DNA from: Streptococcus uberis
GTDB taxonomy: Bacteria; Bacillota; Bacilli; Lactobacillales; Streptococcaceae
Length of the DNA stretch: 64,000 nt
Reading direction: 5' to 3'
Assembly: GCF_900475595.1 (NCBI RefSeq)
Contig: NZ_LS483397.1
Coordinates: 1,211,001-1,275,000, forward strand
The notes under the pieces: generated by a model
Seen by the model: the letters and a program-made list of their open reading frames with translations, nothing else
The model's database searches: none
What the model was told of the DNA's origin: nothing
Made by a program: the position numbers and the translations under genes
Shown here: one piece after another, positions 55,877 through 64,000 of the stretch
How the letters are laid out: every line of letters starts with the position of its first letter
Numbering within the stretch: the stretch's first letter is position 1

Positions 55877-57130
55877 ATGACAAAATCAATCGATTCTCAC
55901 TTAAAATGGCTAGGCCTACTTTTCTTGACCGGAATTACTGCTGGTTTAGTAGCTAGTGTCCTTACTATTTTAATTCATCTTATTCAAGCTATCAGTTTTG
56001 GCTATAATGAGGGTTCTTTCAGCCTTCAAATCGCACATGTTTCCCCTATTAGACGATTTTTCTCTGTCATTTTATCAGGACTTGTTGCTGCTTTTGGATG
56101 GTATAGCTTACAAAAATACGGTAAGCCATTTAAAAGCATCTCAGCTATCGTCAAAAAACAAGAAACTGTTCACCCATTATCTAATTTCATCCACGGGATG
56201 TTACAACTCATTACAGTTTCTATGGGATCACCACTAGGACGAGAAGGCGCATCCCGTGAGGTAGCCGTTGCACTCACAGCTACTTGGCTTCCCCTATTCC
56301 ATTTAAGCAAAAACGAAATCAGTTTGATTCTTGCTTGTGCTTCAGGTGCTGCATTGGGTGCTGTCTATAACGCTCCATTAGCAACCGTTGCTTTTATTAT
56401 AGAAAGTATTCTTTTAAAATGGCAGAAAGATTATATCATCGCTGCCATCCTCAGCTCCTTTATTGCAGTTTGGACTGTCCGTTTATTATCCGGAAATGAG
56501 ATTCAGTATCAACTTGCCAAATTAGCTTGGACTCCAGGACTTTTTCTATGGGCTATTTTTGCCGGTATCGTCATTTCATTTGTGACATTTGCTTATAAAG
56601 CATTGCTCAATCATCTACCAAAACGAGATCTTACGAGTCAAAAATTCCTAGTTTTGACATTAATAGCTTTTACTTTAGTTGCTTTCATGAGTCTTTTTTT
56701 CCCCGAAATTTTAGGAAATGGCAAAGCTGGTCTTCTTTATTATCTCCACCATAAATTTGATTTTTCTTATAGTCTCCTTCTCCTCATTGCAAAAGCTATC
56801 GCGGTTCTGATAACCTTCTACGCTGGCCTATACGGAGGTAAAATTGCACCATCCATGATGATGGGCGGAGCATTGGGGCTACTGTTAGGTCAAGCTTGGA
56901 ATTTCCTCCTTCCACTGCAACTTTCAATCCCATATGCTATTATTATTGGAGCTACTCTCTTTCTAGCCATCATCAATAGTATTCCAATCGCTGCTACACT
57001 TTTCTTAGTAGAAATTACCGGACAACCCATTCTTAATGCTCTTCCAATAGCACTTGCAGTTGGAACATCGCTTTTATTTCAACGACTAATGCAAAAACTT
57101 ACAAAGCGTCAAAATAAAGTATTCCATTAA
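55877..57130 (+). CDS. CLC-family chloride channel/antiporter
   Basis: 417 aa with about ten to twelve membrane helices. GSPLGREGAS (117-126) matches the CLC GREGP region; GGKIAPSMMMGGALG is the GxFAP region. CBS domains are absent. Both ion-pore motifs are divergent from E. coli ClcA (GREGPT, GGIFAP), so the transported anion (chloride or fluoride) is open. Separated from neighbours by terminators. Confidence 0.8.
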   Translation: MTKSIDSHLKWLGLLFLTGITAGLVASVLTILIHLIQAISFGYNEGSFSLQIAHVSPIRRFFSVILSGLVAAFGWYSLQKYGKPFKSISAIVKKQETVHPLSNFIHGMLQLITVSMGSPLGREGASREVAVALTATWLPLFHLSKNEISLILACASGAALGAVYNAPLATVAFIIESILLKWQKDYIIAAILSSFIAVWTVRLLSGNEIQYQLAKLAWTPGLFLWAIFAGIVISFVTFAYKALLNHLPKRDLTSQKFLVLTLIAFTLVAFMSLFFPEILGNGKAGLLYYLHHKFDFSYSLLLLIAKAIAVLITFYAGLYGGKIAPSMMMGGALGLLLGQAWNFLLPLQLSIPYAIIIGATLFLAIINSIPIAATLFLVEITGQPILNALPIALAVGTSLLFQRLMQKLTKRQNKVFH

Positions 57131-57133
57131 CAC

Positions 57134-57165
57134 AAAAGAAGCTAGGCAAATACCTAGCTTCTTTA
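57134..57165. terminator. Bidirectional terminator between clc and alaS
   Basis: AAAAGAAGCTAGG/CCTAGCTTCTTTA: long stem with A- and T-runs on either side, between genes that converge. Confidence 0.9.
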
Positions 57166-57167
57166 TG

Positions 57168-59789
57168 TTATTTCATTTTATCAGCAACTGAAGAAAGCAA
57201 CGTTTCGATTTGCGAAGCATCAGAACCACCTGCCATGGCCATGTCTGGTTTTCCTCCACCACGACCAGAAACAATTGGTGCCAATTCTTTAATCAGATTA
57301 CCAGCATGAACGTCTTTTGTTTGACTAGCAACCAATACATTGACTTTTTCCCCAATTGAAGCAACTAAAACTAAGATATCAGAATAATCTTTTTGTTTCC
57401 AATTATCAGCAAAGGTACGCAATGCTCCAGCATCTGAAACAGATACTTGTTTAGCAATATAACGGATACCATTTGCCTCTTTGACATCTTTAAAGAGGTC
57501 ACCAGCTTGAGCTGCAGCCGCTTTTTCTTTAAGTTCAGCATTTTCTTTTTGTAAGTCACGAACTTGTTCAGAAAGACTAGCCACTTTTGCTGGTACTTCT
57601 TTTAATTGCGGAGCTTTTAAGTTAGCAGCAATTTCCTTAAGAGCATCTTCACGTTGGCGGAAAGCTTCGAAAGCTTGTTGTCCAGTTAAAGCTAAGATAC
57701 GACGGGTACCCGAACCAATTCCTTCTTCCTTAACAATCTTGAATAAGCCAATTTCAGAAGTATTTGATAAATGGGTACCACCACAAAGCTCAACAGAGTA
57801 GTCACCAATTGTAACAACACGAACCACTTTACCATATTTCTCACCAAAGAGAGCCATAGCTCCCATTGATTTAGCAGTGTCAACATCTGTTTCGATGGTA
57901 TTAACCGCAATGGCATTCCAGATTTGTTGATTGACTTCTTCTTCAATACGACGAAGTTCTTCAGCTGTTACAGCTTCAAAATGTGTAAAGTCAAAACGAA
58001 GGAACTCTTCTTCATTCAATGAACCAGCCTGAGTAGCATGATCACCAATGATGTTATGAAGAGCAGCATGGAGCAAATGAGTAGCCGTATGATTTTTTTC
58101 TACTGCATAGCGACGTTTATGGTCTATTTCAAGAACATAGGAGCTATCAATTGAAAGGCTAGCTAATACGTCAACGGTATGAAGTGCTTGACCATTAGGT
58201 GCTTTTTGGACATCGGTAACCTTAGCTAAGATATCGCCCTTATCATTTTTAATAACACCATGGTCGGCTACTTGACCACCCATTTCCGCATAGAAAGGTG
58301 TCCGGTCAAAAACAAGTAATGCTTGGCCTTCTGAAACCATGTCGCTACGTTCATTGTCAACAACAATGACTGAAAGATTAGCTGTAAGCGTTTCTTCTTC
58401 ATAAGAGAAGACTGAAGCTTCTGTAATTCCAGCTAAGGTTTCATTTTGCATTCCCATAGAACCACCTTTAACAACAGCAGCACGCGCACGGTCTTGCTGT
58501 TCTTTCATGGCAGCCTTGAATCCCTCATGATCAATCTTATAACCCGCATCTTCTGCTAATTCCTCAGTTAATTCTACTGGGAAACCATAGGTATCGTACA
58601 ATTTAAAGATATCTTTACCTTCTAATGTGTCTTTACCTTCTTCTTTTAACTGCGCTAGCAATTGATCCAAGTGACCAGATCCAGCATCGATGGTACGTGC
58701 AAATGTTTCTTCTTCACGTTTGATAATTTTTTCAATAAAGTCCCTTTTTTCAAGGATTTCTGGGTAATAAGACTCCATAATTTGACCAACAGTCACAACG
58801 AGTTTGTAAAGGAAGGTCTCAGTAATCCCCAAACGACGACCATGCATAACAGCACGACGAAGTAAGCGACGAAGCACATAACCACGTCCTTCATTTCCTG
58901 GAAGAGCACCATCGCCAATTGCGAATGAAAGGGCACGAATATGATCCGCAATAACTTTAAAGCTCATATTGTCGCCATCTTGGTCGTAAGGTTTGCCTGA
59001 AAGTTTTTCAACTTCTGAAATAATTGGCATAAATAAATCGGTTTCGAAGTTTGTTTTAGCCCCTTGCATCACCGCAACAAGACGCTCTAAACCAGCACCC
59101 GTATCAATATTTTTATTAGGAAGTTCTTTATATTCTGAACGCGGAATTTCCGGATCAGCATTGAATTGTGACAAGACGATATTCCAAATCTCAATGTAAC
59201 GATCATTTTCAATATCTTCTTCTAAAAGACGAATCCCTATATTTTCTGGGTCAAAAGCTTCGCCACGATCAAAGAAAATCTCAGTATCAGGACCTGAAGG
59301 ACCCGCACCAATTTCCCAGAAGTTTTCTTCTAAAGGAATCAAATGACTTGGGTCTACACCCAATGAAATCCAACGGTTGTAAGAATCCATATCCTCTGGA
59401 TAGTAAGTCATGTATAGTTTTTCTTTAGGAAAGGCAAACCATTCAGGACTTGTCAAAAGCTCAAATCCCCATTCGATGGCTTCATCACGGAAATAATCTC
59501 CAATAGAAAAATTACCAAGCATTTCAAACATGGTGTGGTGACGAGCAGTCTTACCAACATTTTCAATATCATTTGTACGTATAGATTTTTGAGCATTGGT
59601 AATACGAGGATTTTCAGGAATAACAGACCCATCAAAATATTTTTTTAAGGTTGCAACACCTGAATTAATCCAAAGCAATGTAGGGTCGTTAACTGGAACC
59701 AAATTTGCAGAAGGTTCTACAGAATGACCTTTTGATTTCCAAAAATCCAACCACATTTGGCGAATTTGGGCAGATGACATGTGTTTCAT
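57168..59789 (-). CDS. alaS: Alanyl-tRNA synthetase
   Basis: 873 aa, normal length. Class II catalytic domain ([19 protein letters not shown]...), editing domain with [11 protein letters not shown] and [15 protein letters not shown] (zinc ligands), and C-Ala domain (about 740-873, ending [18 protein letters not shown]). It charges tRNA-Ala and hydrolyses Ser/Gly-tRNA-Ala. Preceded by a T-box leader. Confidence 0.97.
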   Translation of the reverse strand: MKHMSSAQIRQMWLDFWKSKGHSVEPSANLVPVNDPTLLWINSGVATLKKYFDGSVIPENPRITNAQKSIRTNDIENVGKTARHHTMFEMLGNFSIGDYFRDEAIEWGFELLTSPEWFAFPKEKLYMTYYPEDMDSYNRWISLGVDPSHLIPLEENFWEIGAGPSGPDTEIFFDRGEAFDPENIGIRLLEEDIENDRYIEIWNIVLSQFNADPEIPRSEYKELPNKNIDTGAGLERLVAVMQGAKTNFETDLFMPIISEVEKLSGKPYDQDGDNMSFKVIADHIRALSFAIGDGALPGNEGRGYVLRRLLRRAVMHGRRLGITETFLYKLVVTVGQIMESYYPEILEKRDFIEKIIKREEETFARTIDAGSGHLDQLLAQLKEEGKDTLEGKDIFKLYDTYGFPVELTEELAEDAGYKIDHEGFKAAMKEQQDRARAAVVKGGSMGMQNETLAGITEASVFSYEEETLTANLSVIVVDNERSDMVSEGQALLVFDRTPFYAEMGGQVADHGVIKNDKGDILAKVTDVQKAPNGQALHTVDVLASLSIDSSYVLEIDHKRRYAVEKNHTATHLLHAALHNIIGDHATQAGSLNEEEFLRFDFTHFEAVTAEELRRIEEEVNQQIWNAIAVNTIETDVDTAKSMGAMALFGEKYGKVVRVVTIGDYSVELCGGTHLSNTSEIGLFKIVKEEGIGSGTRRILALTGQQAFEAFRQREDALKEIAANLKAPQLKEVPAKVASLSEQVRDLQKENAELKEKAAAAQAGDLFKDVKEANGIRYIAKQVSVSDAGALRTFADNWKQKDYSDILVLVASIGEKVNVLVASQTKDVHAGNLIKELAPIVSGRGGGKPDMAMAGGSDASQIETLLSSVADKMK

Positions 59790-59799
59790 AATGTTCAGA

Positions 59800-60036
59800 T
59801 AGCAAGAGAAAATGAATTCTCTCGTTCCTTTCTTTTAGTTCTCCTTGGAAATAAACATAAAACAAGCCCATATCACAGAGGGCGAAAACCGCGGTACCAC
59901 CTCTATTCAATGAACTTGTCATTATCTTTATCATATTTTCGATTGTAACAATTAAGTAGCATGTTTATCGGATTTTCCATGACTTTCAGCAACCGTCATT
60001 TTTCTGTATCCAATCCCTGACAAACAATTCTTAACT
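59800..60036 (-). promoter_or_regulatory. T-box riboswitch of alaS
   Basis: The minus strand holds AGGTGGTACCGCGG (59889-59902), the conserved T-box whose UGGU can pair with the ACCA end of uncharged tRNA-Ala. It is followed by a terminator hairpin GCCC...GGGC and TTTT (59861-59883). A GCU at 59958-59960 is a candidate specifier codon for alanine. A TATAAT at 60042-60047 gives a start near 60035. The leader ends at the alaS ribosome site. Confidence 0.85.
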
Positions 60037-60080
60037 AACTTATTATACAGTCTTTTTTCATTTCGGTCAACGACTTGCCT

Positions 60081-61025
60081 TTATTTCCCTACTGAACTTG
60101 TTAAAGCATTGTTGGTATTATTTTTATTAGAAGCAAATTGTGACAAGATATTTGCAAAGGCTTTGTCTTTAATTTTAACATTTGCCTTATCTAAAGTTTT
60201 TGAAATCACTTTGTTTTGGAAGTTACTGTCGTTTTCCTTTTCATTCATAATGATTTCTTTTAGTCGTGATTTGTATTCTTTCCAATCGGCTTTTTTCTCA
60301 GCTTTCTTGACTAAATGAACCACATAAAATTTTTTCTGATAAGTTCTTGAATCCATAACTGTAATAACAGCTGATTTTTCACCTTCATTTAATTTTGCTG
60401 TTTCTTTAATGACATCACTTGGTAAAACAGTGTCGGCTGAATCAAAGGTGTAATCAATTTTTTTATTGGCTTCAGTCGTGTTTTCTTTTGCGATGTTAGC
60501 AAAGTCAGCACCTTCAGCTTTTGTTTCTTCTAAAACTTTTTTGGCTTTTTCTTCATCATCAAAAGCAATAACTTGTGTTGTCATTTCAGGGGTATATGAT
60601 TCAAAAGCTTTTTTATAATTATCATCTGTTAGTTCTTTTTTGGCAGCTTGTTTTACCGCATATTCAACTAACATTGTAGTGCGAATTTGTTTTTTATAGG
60701 TGTCCGTTGTCAGTCCTGCCTGTGCTAAAGCATCAGAGAAAGAAGAACCGTACTGCTTAGCCGTTTTATTATAAGATTCCTCAACCTTTTTCTCAGGGAC
60801 ACTTTTACCATATTCTTTTTCAAAGACACGTGATAAAATCAAACTCAACATGGATTGTTGTGCCGCTGTTGACGTTTTAGCTTCATTATAAAAGTCAGTT
60901 ACTGTAATGGTATCACCTTTCATGGTAACTACTTTTGTATTGTCACTTGTTGAAGAACATGCTGCAAGGGTAAGGACAGATGCAAGCGTTACAAATCCCG
61001 TAACAATTTTTTTTGATGTATTCAT
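60081..61025 (-). CDS. prsA: PrsA-type foldase lipoprotein
   Basis: 314 aa. Signal peptide with lipobox LAAC (Cys23), then a SurA-like chaperone region and a parvulin-type region (about 145-240, [35 protein letters not shown]). The parvulin active-site residues are incompletely conserved, as in other streptococcal PrsA proteins. It assists folding of exported proteins at the membrane-wall interface. A TGTTATAAT promoter element is upstream. Confidence 0.9.
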   Translation of the reverse strand: MNTSKKIVTGFVTLASVLTLAACSSTSDNTKVVTMKGDTITVTDFYNEAKTSTAAQQSMLSLILSRVFEKEYGKSVPEKKVEESYNKTAKQYGSSFSDALAQAGLTTDTYKKQIRTTMLVEYAVKQAAKKELTDDNYKKAFESYTPEMTTQVIAFDDEEKAKKVLEETKAEGADFANIAKENTTEANKKIDYTFDSADTVLPSDVIKETAKLNEGEKSAVITVMDSRTYQKKFYVVHLVKKAEKKADWKEYKSRLKEIIMNEKENDSNFQNKVISKTLDKANVKIKDKAFANILSQFASNKNNTNNALTSSVGK

Positions 61026-61087
61026 GTAATGTTAGACTCCTTTTAATCTTTAACCTCATTATTATAACACAATTTCTTAAAAATTAC

Positions 61088-61795
61088 TTAATCTACGAGG
61101 TCTACAAACTCTTTATTCTTACGAATCATTAACAAACCATCACTGAGTGGAATCAAACTAGCTGATAAATCTGGATGGTCTAGAGTCGCTTGAAAAAGTT
61201 TATGCAAACCACGGTAAATCGTACGTTGACCTCTTCTAACTTCTTCAATAGGTTTAGCAATATCACCACCTTGAAAAACATCATCAATAATAATAATGCC
61301 ACCAACCTTAAGATTCCGTAATATTTCTGGAAGAAAAACAATGTATTTCGATTTCGCAGAATCTAGAAAAACAAAATCAAATTCTTGGTTCAATGTTGAT
61401 AGGATATCTGCTGCATCACCTTCTAAAAGCGAAATCTGATGACGACTATCGTATTTTTCAAAATTTTTCTTTGCTAATTCAATCATTTCTGGATTGCGAT
61501 CAATCGTGGTAATGGATGCCGTCGGAACATTTTCTGCCATCAAAAGGGCTGAAAAACCAATGGCCGTCCCAACTTCCAGAATAGCTTTAGGCTGTATAGT
61601 TTGTAGCAGTACCCTAAAATAGGCTACAACTTCATGTTGAATAATTGGAATATTTTCTTGCCTTGCAAAAGCTTCAATTTCTGCTAAAAATGACTCATTT
61701 TGCTTTTGTTTCGTCCTCATAAATGATACGATTTCTTCTTTCACAACCGGACGACGCATGTTGTGATTTGCATTTTCGCTATAAGATTTAACCAT
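61088..61795 (-). CDS. SAM-dependent O-methyltransferase
   Basis: 235 aa. Motif I VGTAIGFSALLMAENV, TTIDRNPEMIELAKKNF, and FDFVFLDSAKSKYIVFLPEIL with the metal-binding Asp place it in the caffeoyl-CoA/catechol O-methyltransferase family (YrrM-like; TrmR in B. subtilis modifies tRNA). Substrate here unknown; tRNA hydroxyuridine is a reasonable guess. The start is uncertain because no ribosome site is clear. Confidence 0.82.
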   Translation of the reverse strand: MVKSYSENANHNMRRPVVKEEIVSFMRTKQKQNESFLAEIEAFARQENIPIIQHEVVAYFRVLLQTIQPKAILEVGTAIGFSALLMAENVPTASITTIDRNPEMIELAKKNFEKYDSRHQISLLEGDAADILSTLNQEFDFVFLDSAKSKYIVFLPEILRNLKVGGIIIIDDVFQGGDIAKPIEEVRRGQRTIYRGLHKLFQATLDHPDLSASLIPLSDGLLMIRKNKEFVDLVD

Positions 61796-61857
61796 GGATT
61801 TAGCATATCACAGTTCCTCAAACAGTGTCAAGAATAGTGAAGGACTGCTCTTGAAAC

Positions 61858-61889
61858 AAAAAACCACTAACTCAATAATTAGTGGTTTT
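61858..61889 (-). terminator. Terminator after MFS gene
   Basis: AAAACCACTAAT/TTAGTGGTTTT stem with T-run on the minus strand, past the stop of the OxlT-like gene. Confidence 0.85.
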
Positions 61890-61934
61890 CATTATTCATA
61901 TGATTAAATCCCCATTGAATGAATCTTATAAGTA

Positions 61935-63164
61935 TTAATCTATTACTGTCTGTCTTCTAGCATACATTACTCTCAACCAAATAGTAATTGATAAGGCTAT
62001 CACATAAAGGGCAATGAAAAATTGTAAGGTAGTAGAATAGCTATGTGTCCATTCAAAAGTAATTGACAATAGCATTGGACCGACCAAAGCAGCAATCCCC
62101 CAAGCTGTCAAAATGTAGCCATGTAGTGTTGCTAATTCTTTTGCGCCAAAAATATCACTAAGATATGGTGGTATTAATGAGAAACCAGCACCATAACATG
62201 TCATCAAAATGGCCATTGCCGATACAAAAATGAATGGCATTTGGAAAAATAACAATAGGAAAGACATCATGATATTGACCATAAAAAGAACGATAAAGGT
62301 CATTGGTCTTCCAATGAAATCTGAAAGACTAGCCCAAAACAGACGCCCAAATCCATTGAAAACCCCCATCACACCGACAACCATTGCTGCTGTAGTCACT
62401 GACATTCCTGCAACATCCTGTGCCATTGGAGCAACCACCGAAATGAGACCCAAACCACATGAAATATTGATAAAAAGGATTAGCCAAAGAGTGTAGAACT
62501 CTTTTGTTCTCAATGCTTCTTTTGCGGACATTCCTTGACTTAGATTTGTATGTTTTTGATCTTTAGCTTTTAAAACTAATTGTTGGAACTCACTATCACT
62601 TGGTTTTTGAATAAATTGAGCAGAAAGTAACATAACCACAAAATAAATCAAACCTAAGATGTAGAATGTGTTGACCAAACCTCTTGAAGAAATCAGTGAT
62701 TGAGCTACAGGACTAGTCAAGAGAGAAGCAAAACCAAATCCCATAATCGCTAAACCAGTTGCTAAACCTCTCTTATCAGGGAACCACTTAATGATGGTTG
62801 AGACTGGAGTAATGTAACCAGACCCTAGACCTAAACCACCGATGACACCATATCCCAAATATAACAAGCCTAATTCATGATTTTGAATAGCCAAGCCAGC
62901 TAACATGGTTCCACCTGCGTATAAGAAGGCAGATAGGCTACCTGTCAATCTTGGACCAAACTTTTCAACCAATTTGCCCATGAAAGCAGCTGACATTCCA
63001 AGACAAAAAATAGCTAATGAAAATGCAAAGGCTACAGAGGATTGACTCCAGCCTGTTTCAGTCATAATTGGATTTCTAAAAACACTCCAAGCATATGTTG
63101 AGCCTAGCATCAAATGAAAAATCACTCCAGCAGTAGCAACAAGATATCGATTAGTTTTTTTCAC
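61935..63164 (-). CDS. MFS transporter, oxalate/formate antiporter (OxlT-like) family
   Basis: 409 aa with 12 membrane helices. The GTG at 63164 is preferred to a TTG at 63167 by spacing to AGAGG. LMLGSTYAWSVFRNPI, FPDKRGLATGLAIMGFGFASL and the C-terminal MTCYGAGFSLIPPYLSDIFGAKELATLHGYILTAWG are typical of the OxlT family. Substrate (a small carboxylate such as lactate, pyruvate or oxalate) is not determined. A candidate promoter, TTGACA with TAAACT, lies upstream near 63230. Confidence 0.82.
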   Translation of the reverse strand: MKKTNRYLVATAGVIFHLMLGSTYAWSVFRNPIMTETGWSQSSVAFAFSLAIFCLGMSAAFMGKLVEKFGPRLTGSLSAFLYAGGTMLAGLAIQNHELGLLYLGYGVIGGLGLGSGYITPVSTIIKWFPDKRGLATGLAIMGFGFASLLTSPVAQSLISSRGLVNTFYILGLIYFVVMLLSAQFIQKPSDSEFQQLVLKAKDQKHTNLSQGMSAKEALRTKEFYTLWLILFINISCGLGLISVVAPMAQDVAGMSVTTAAMVVGVMGVFNGFGRLFWASLSDFIGRPMTFIVLFMVNIMMSFLLLFFQMPFIFVSAMAILMTCYGAGFSLIPPYLSDIFGAKELATLHGYILTAWGIAALVGPMLLSITFEWTHSYSTTLQFFIALYVIALSITIWLRVMYARRQTVID

Positions 63165-63288
63165 CAAGAACCTCTTTCTACAGAAACGAACATTTTATGT
63201 TTATTGTGTTGTTTACGTTAGGTTTTCAGTTTATTAAACTTTGATATATTTGTCAAAAAAAATGCTTGCAAAGTTTTTTCCGTATATT

Positions 63289-63930
63289 CTAGAAAAAGAA
63301 ACTATAGATATCTTGAAACTGCTGAACAATGTGATCACAAGAAGATAAATCTTGTTTTGGATAGTCAGGATTTGCAAAACCAATACAGGTCATACCGGCA
63401 GCTTTTGCAGCACGACTCCCATTTTTTGTATCTTCGATAACGGTACATATTTCTGGACTAGCACCTAACAATTCAGCTGCTTTTAAAAAGACATCCGGTT
63501 CGGGTTTGGAATGAGCGACTTCCTCTCCACTTACTTTAACAGTAAACGCATTAGAAATGCCTAATTCCTTTAAATTTCTTTCAATATCACTTTTTGGCGA
63601 CGAGGACGCTACTGCTAATTGATAGCCATTCTCCTTCAATTTGGTAATAAAATCAATAACGCCTTCAATTGGTCTCACACCATCCTTTTGAATCATTTCT
63701 TCACGACGGTGATTCATTTCGAGAATCAGATCTTCGACTGAATCTTCCAGATGGCATTCCTCTTTCATGACCCTCCACATGTAATCAAAGGTGGTCCCCA
63801 TAAACTGATATTGGTAAGATTCATCAGTATCGATACCTCTATCCAACAACATCTGTGTCTTACTGCTTAAAAATGTGTATTCGGAATCCACAATCACGCC
63901 ATCCATATCAAAAATAACATATTTTGTCAT
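63289..63930 (-). CDS. HAD-family phosphatase/beta-phosphoglucomutase-like
   Basis: 213 aa. Motif I FDMDGVIVDSEY (nucleophile and acid/base Asp), motif II VASSSPKSD, motif III HSKPEPDVFLKAAELLG, motif IV VIEDTKNGSRAAKAAGM. Cap domain type C1. It belongs with sugar-phosphate phosphatases and beta-phosphoglucomutases; which of the two cannot be said. Nothing further is seen between 63931 and the window end. Confidence 0.85.
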   Translation of the reverse strand: MTKYVIFDMDGVIVDSEYTFLSSKTQMLLDRGIDTDESYQYQFMGTTFDYMWRVMKEECHLEDSVEDLILEMNHRREEMIQKDGVRPIEGVIDFITKLKENGYQLAVASSSPKSDIERNLKELGISNAFTVKVSGEEVAHSKPEPDVFLKAAELLGASPEICTVIEDTKNGSRAAKAAGMTCIGFANPDYPKQDLSSCDHIVQQFQDIYSFFF

Positions 63931-64000
63931 TATTTTCTCCCTTTTCTCTTGAACAATAGTTCTTATTTGAAGAACATCTCCTTAAGCCTTAAGATGAACC

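Noticed and set aside
59689..59934. 81-codon minus-strand open frame upstream of alaS
   Set aside because: It runs through the T-box and its terminator and overlaps the alaS start; the protein has no family features.

Overview
The window looks like chromosomal DNA of a low-GC Streptococcus, most likely a pyogenic-group species close to S. uberis. This assignment is an inference from gene content: gapN, an HPr/EI pair, an S(MK) riboswitch ahead of metK, a streptococcal leucine-rich protein with histidine triads, a DUF3272 protein, and a large glucuronide utilisation locus. Most genes from 1 to 50.3 kb lie on the minus strand. I see no rRNA, tRNA, CRISPR array, IS transposase or prophage.

Layout. 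Positions 0.1-4 kb hold small accessory genes (thioesterase, acetyltransferase, deoxyribosyltransferase, NUDIX, a nonsense-interrupted pseudogene, a DHFR-fold reductase, a DUF1761 protein). Positions 4-6.8 kb hold a minus-strand group of four poorly known genes: HIRAN domain, J-like HPD protein, DUF3592 and a membrane protein. Positions 7.04-9.92 kb are a small island between two imperfect copies of the 3' end of the 23S rRNA methyltransferase gene rlmCD. It carries a protein with a PD-(D/E)XK-like motif followed by a Ser/Thr protein kinase. Positions 9.9-18.5 kb are housekeeping: rlmCD, an LCP protein, aroK, aroA, yihY, map, a CBS/DRTGG regulator and an acetyltransferase.

Positions 18.6-34.2 kb form a complete glucuronide regulon. 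A GPH transporter brings in glucuronides. GH2 beta-glucuronidase, a heparanase-like GH79 and two GH3 enzymes, none with a signal peptide, would cut them in the cytoplasm. UxaC, an SDR mannonate dehydrogenase, UxuA, KdgK and KDPG aldolase take glucuronate to pyruvate and glyceraldehyde 3-phosphate. A FadR-type GntR regulator is in the locus. Three strong promoters each overlap or abut the same palindrome TCATCTGATGA, and two are followed by cre-like sites.

Positions 34.3-50.3 kb carry murA, metK with an S(MK) box that has an unusually long inserted linker, an LRR/histidine-triad surface protein, birA, DUF3272, dnaX, an fRMsr-like GAF protein, DUF1294, udk, a DEAD-type helicase, a polysaccharide deacetylase, gapN, ptsI and ptsH. 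Positions 50.6-54.7 kb are the plus-strand nrdHEF operon behind paired NrdR boxes. About 3.4 tandem copies of a 128-129 bp hairpin-rich repeat lie between nrdE and nrdF. Positions 54.8-64 kb carry a coiled-coil membrane protein, a CLC-family channel, alaS behind a T-box, prsA, an O-methyltransferase, an OxlT-like MFS transporter and a HAD phosphatase.

The best candidates for something new are the kinase plus nuclease-like island at rlmCD, the repeat array inside the nrdEF operon, and the module inserted in the metK riboswitch. Functions are assigned from recognised motifs and context only; no database search was run.
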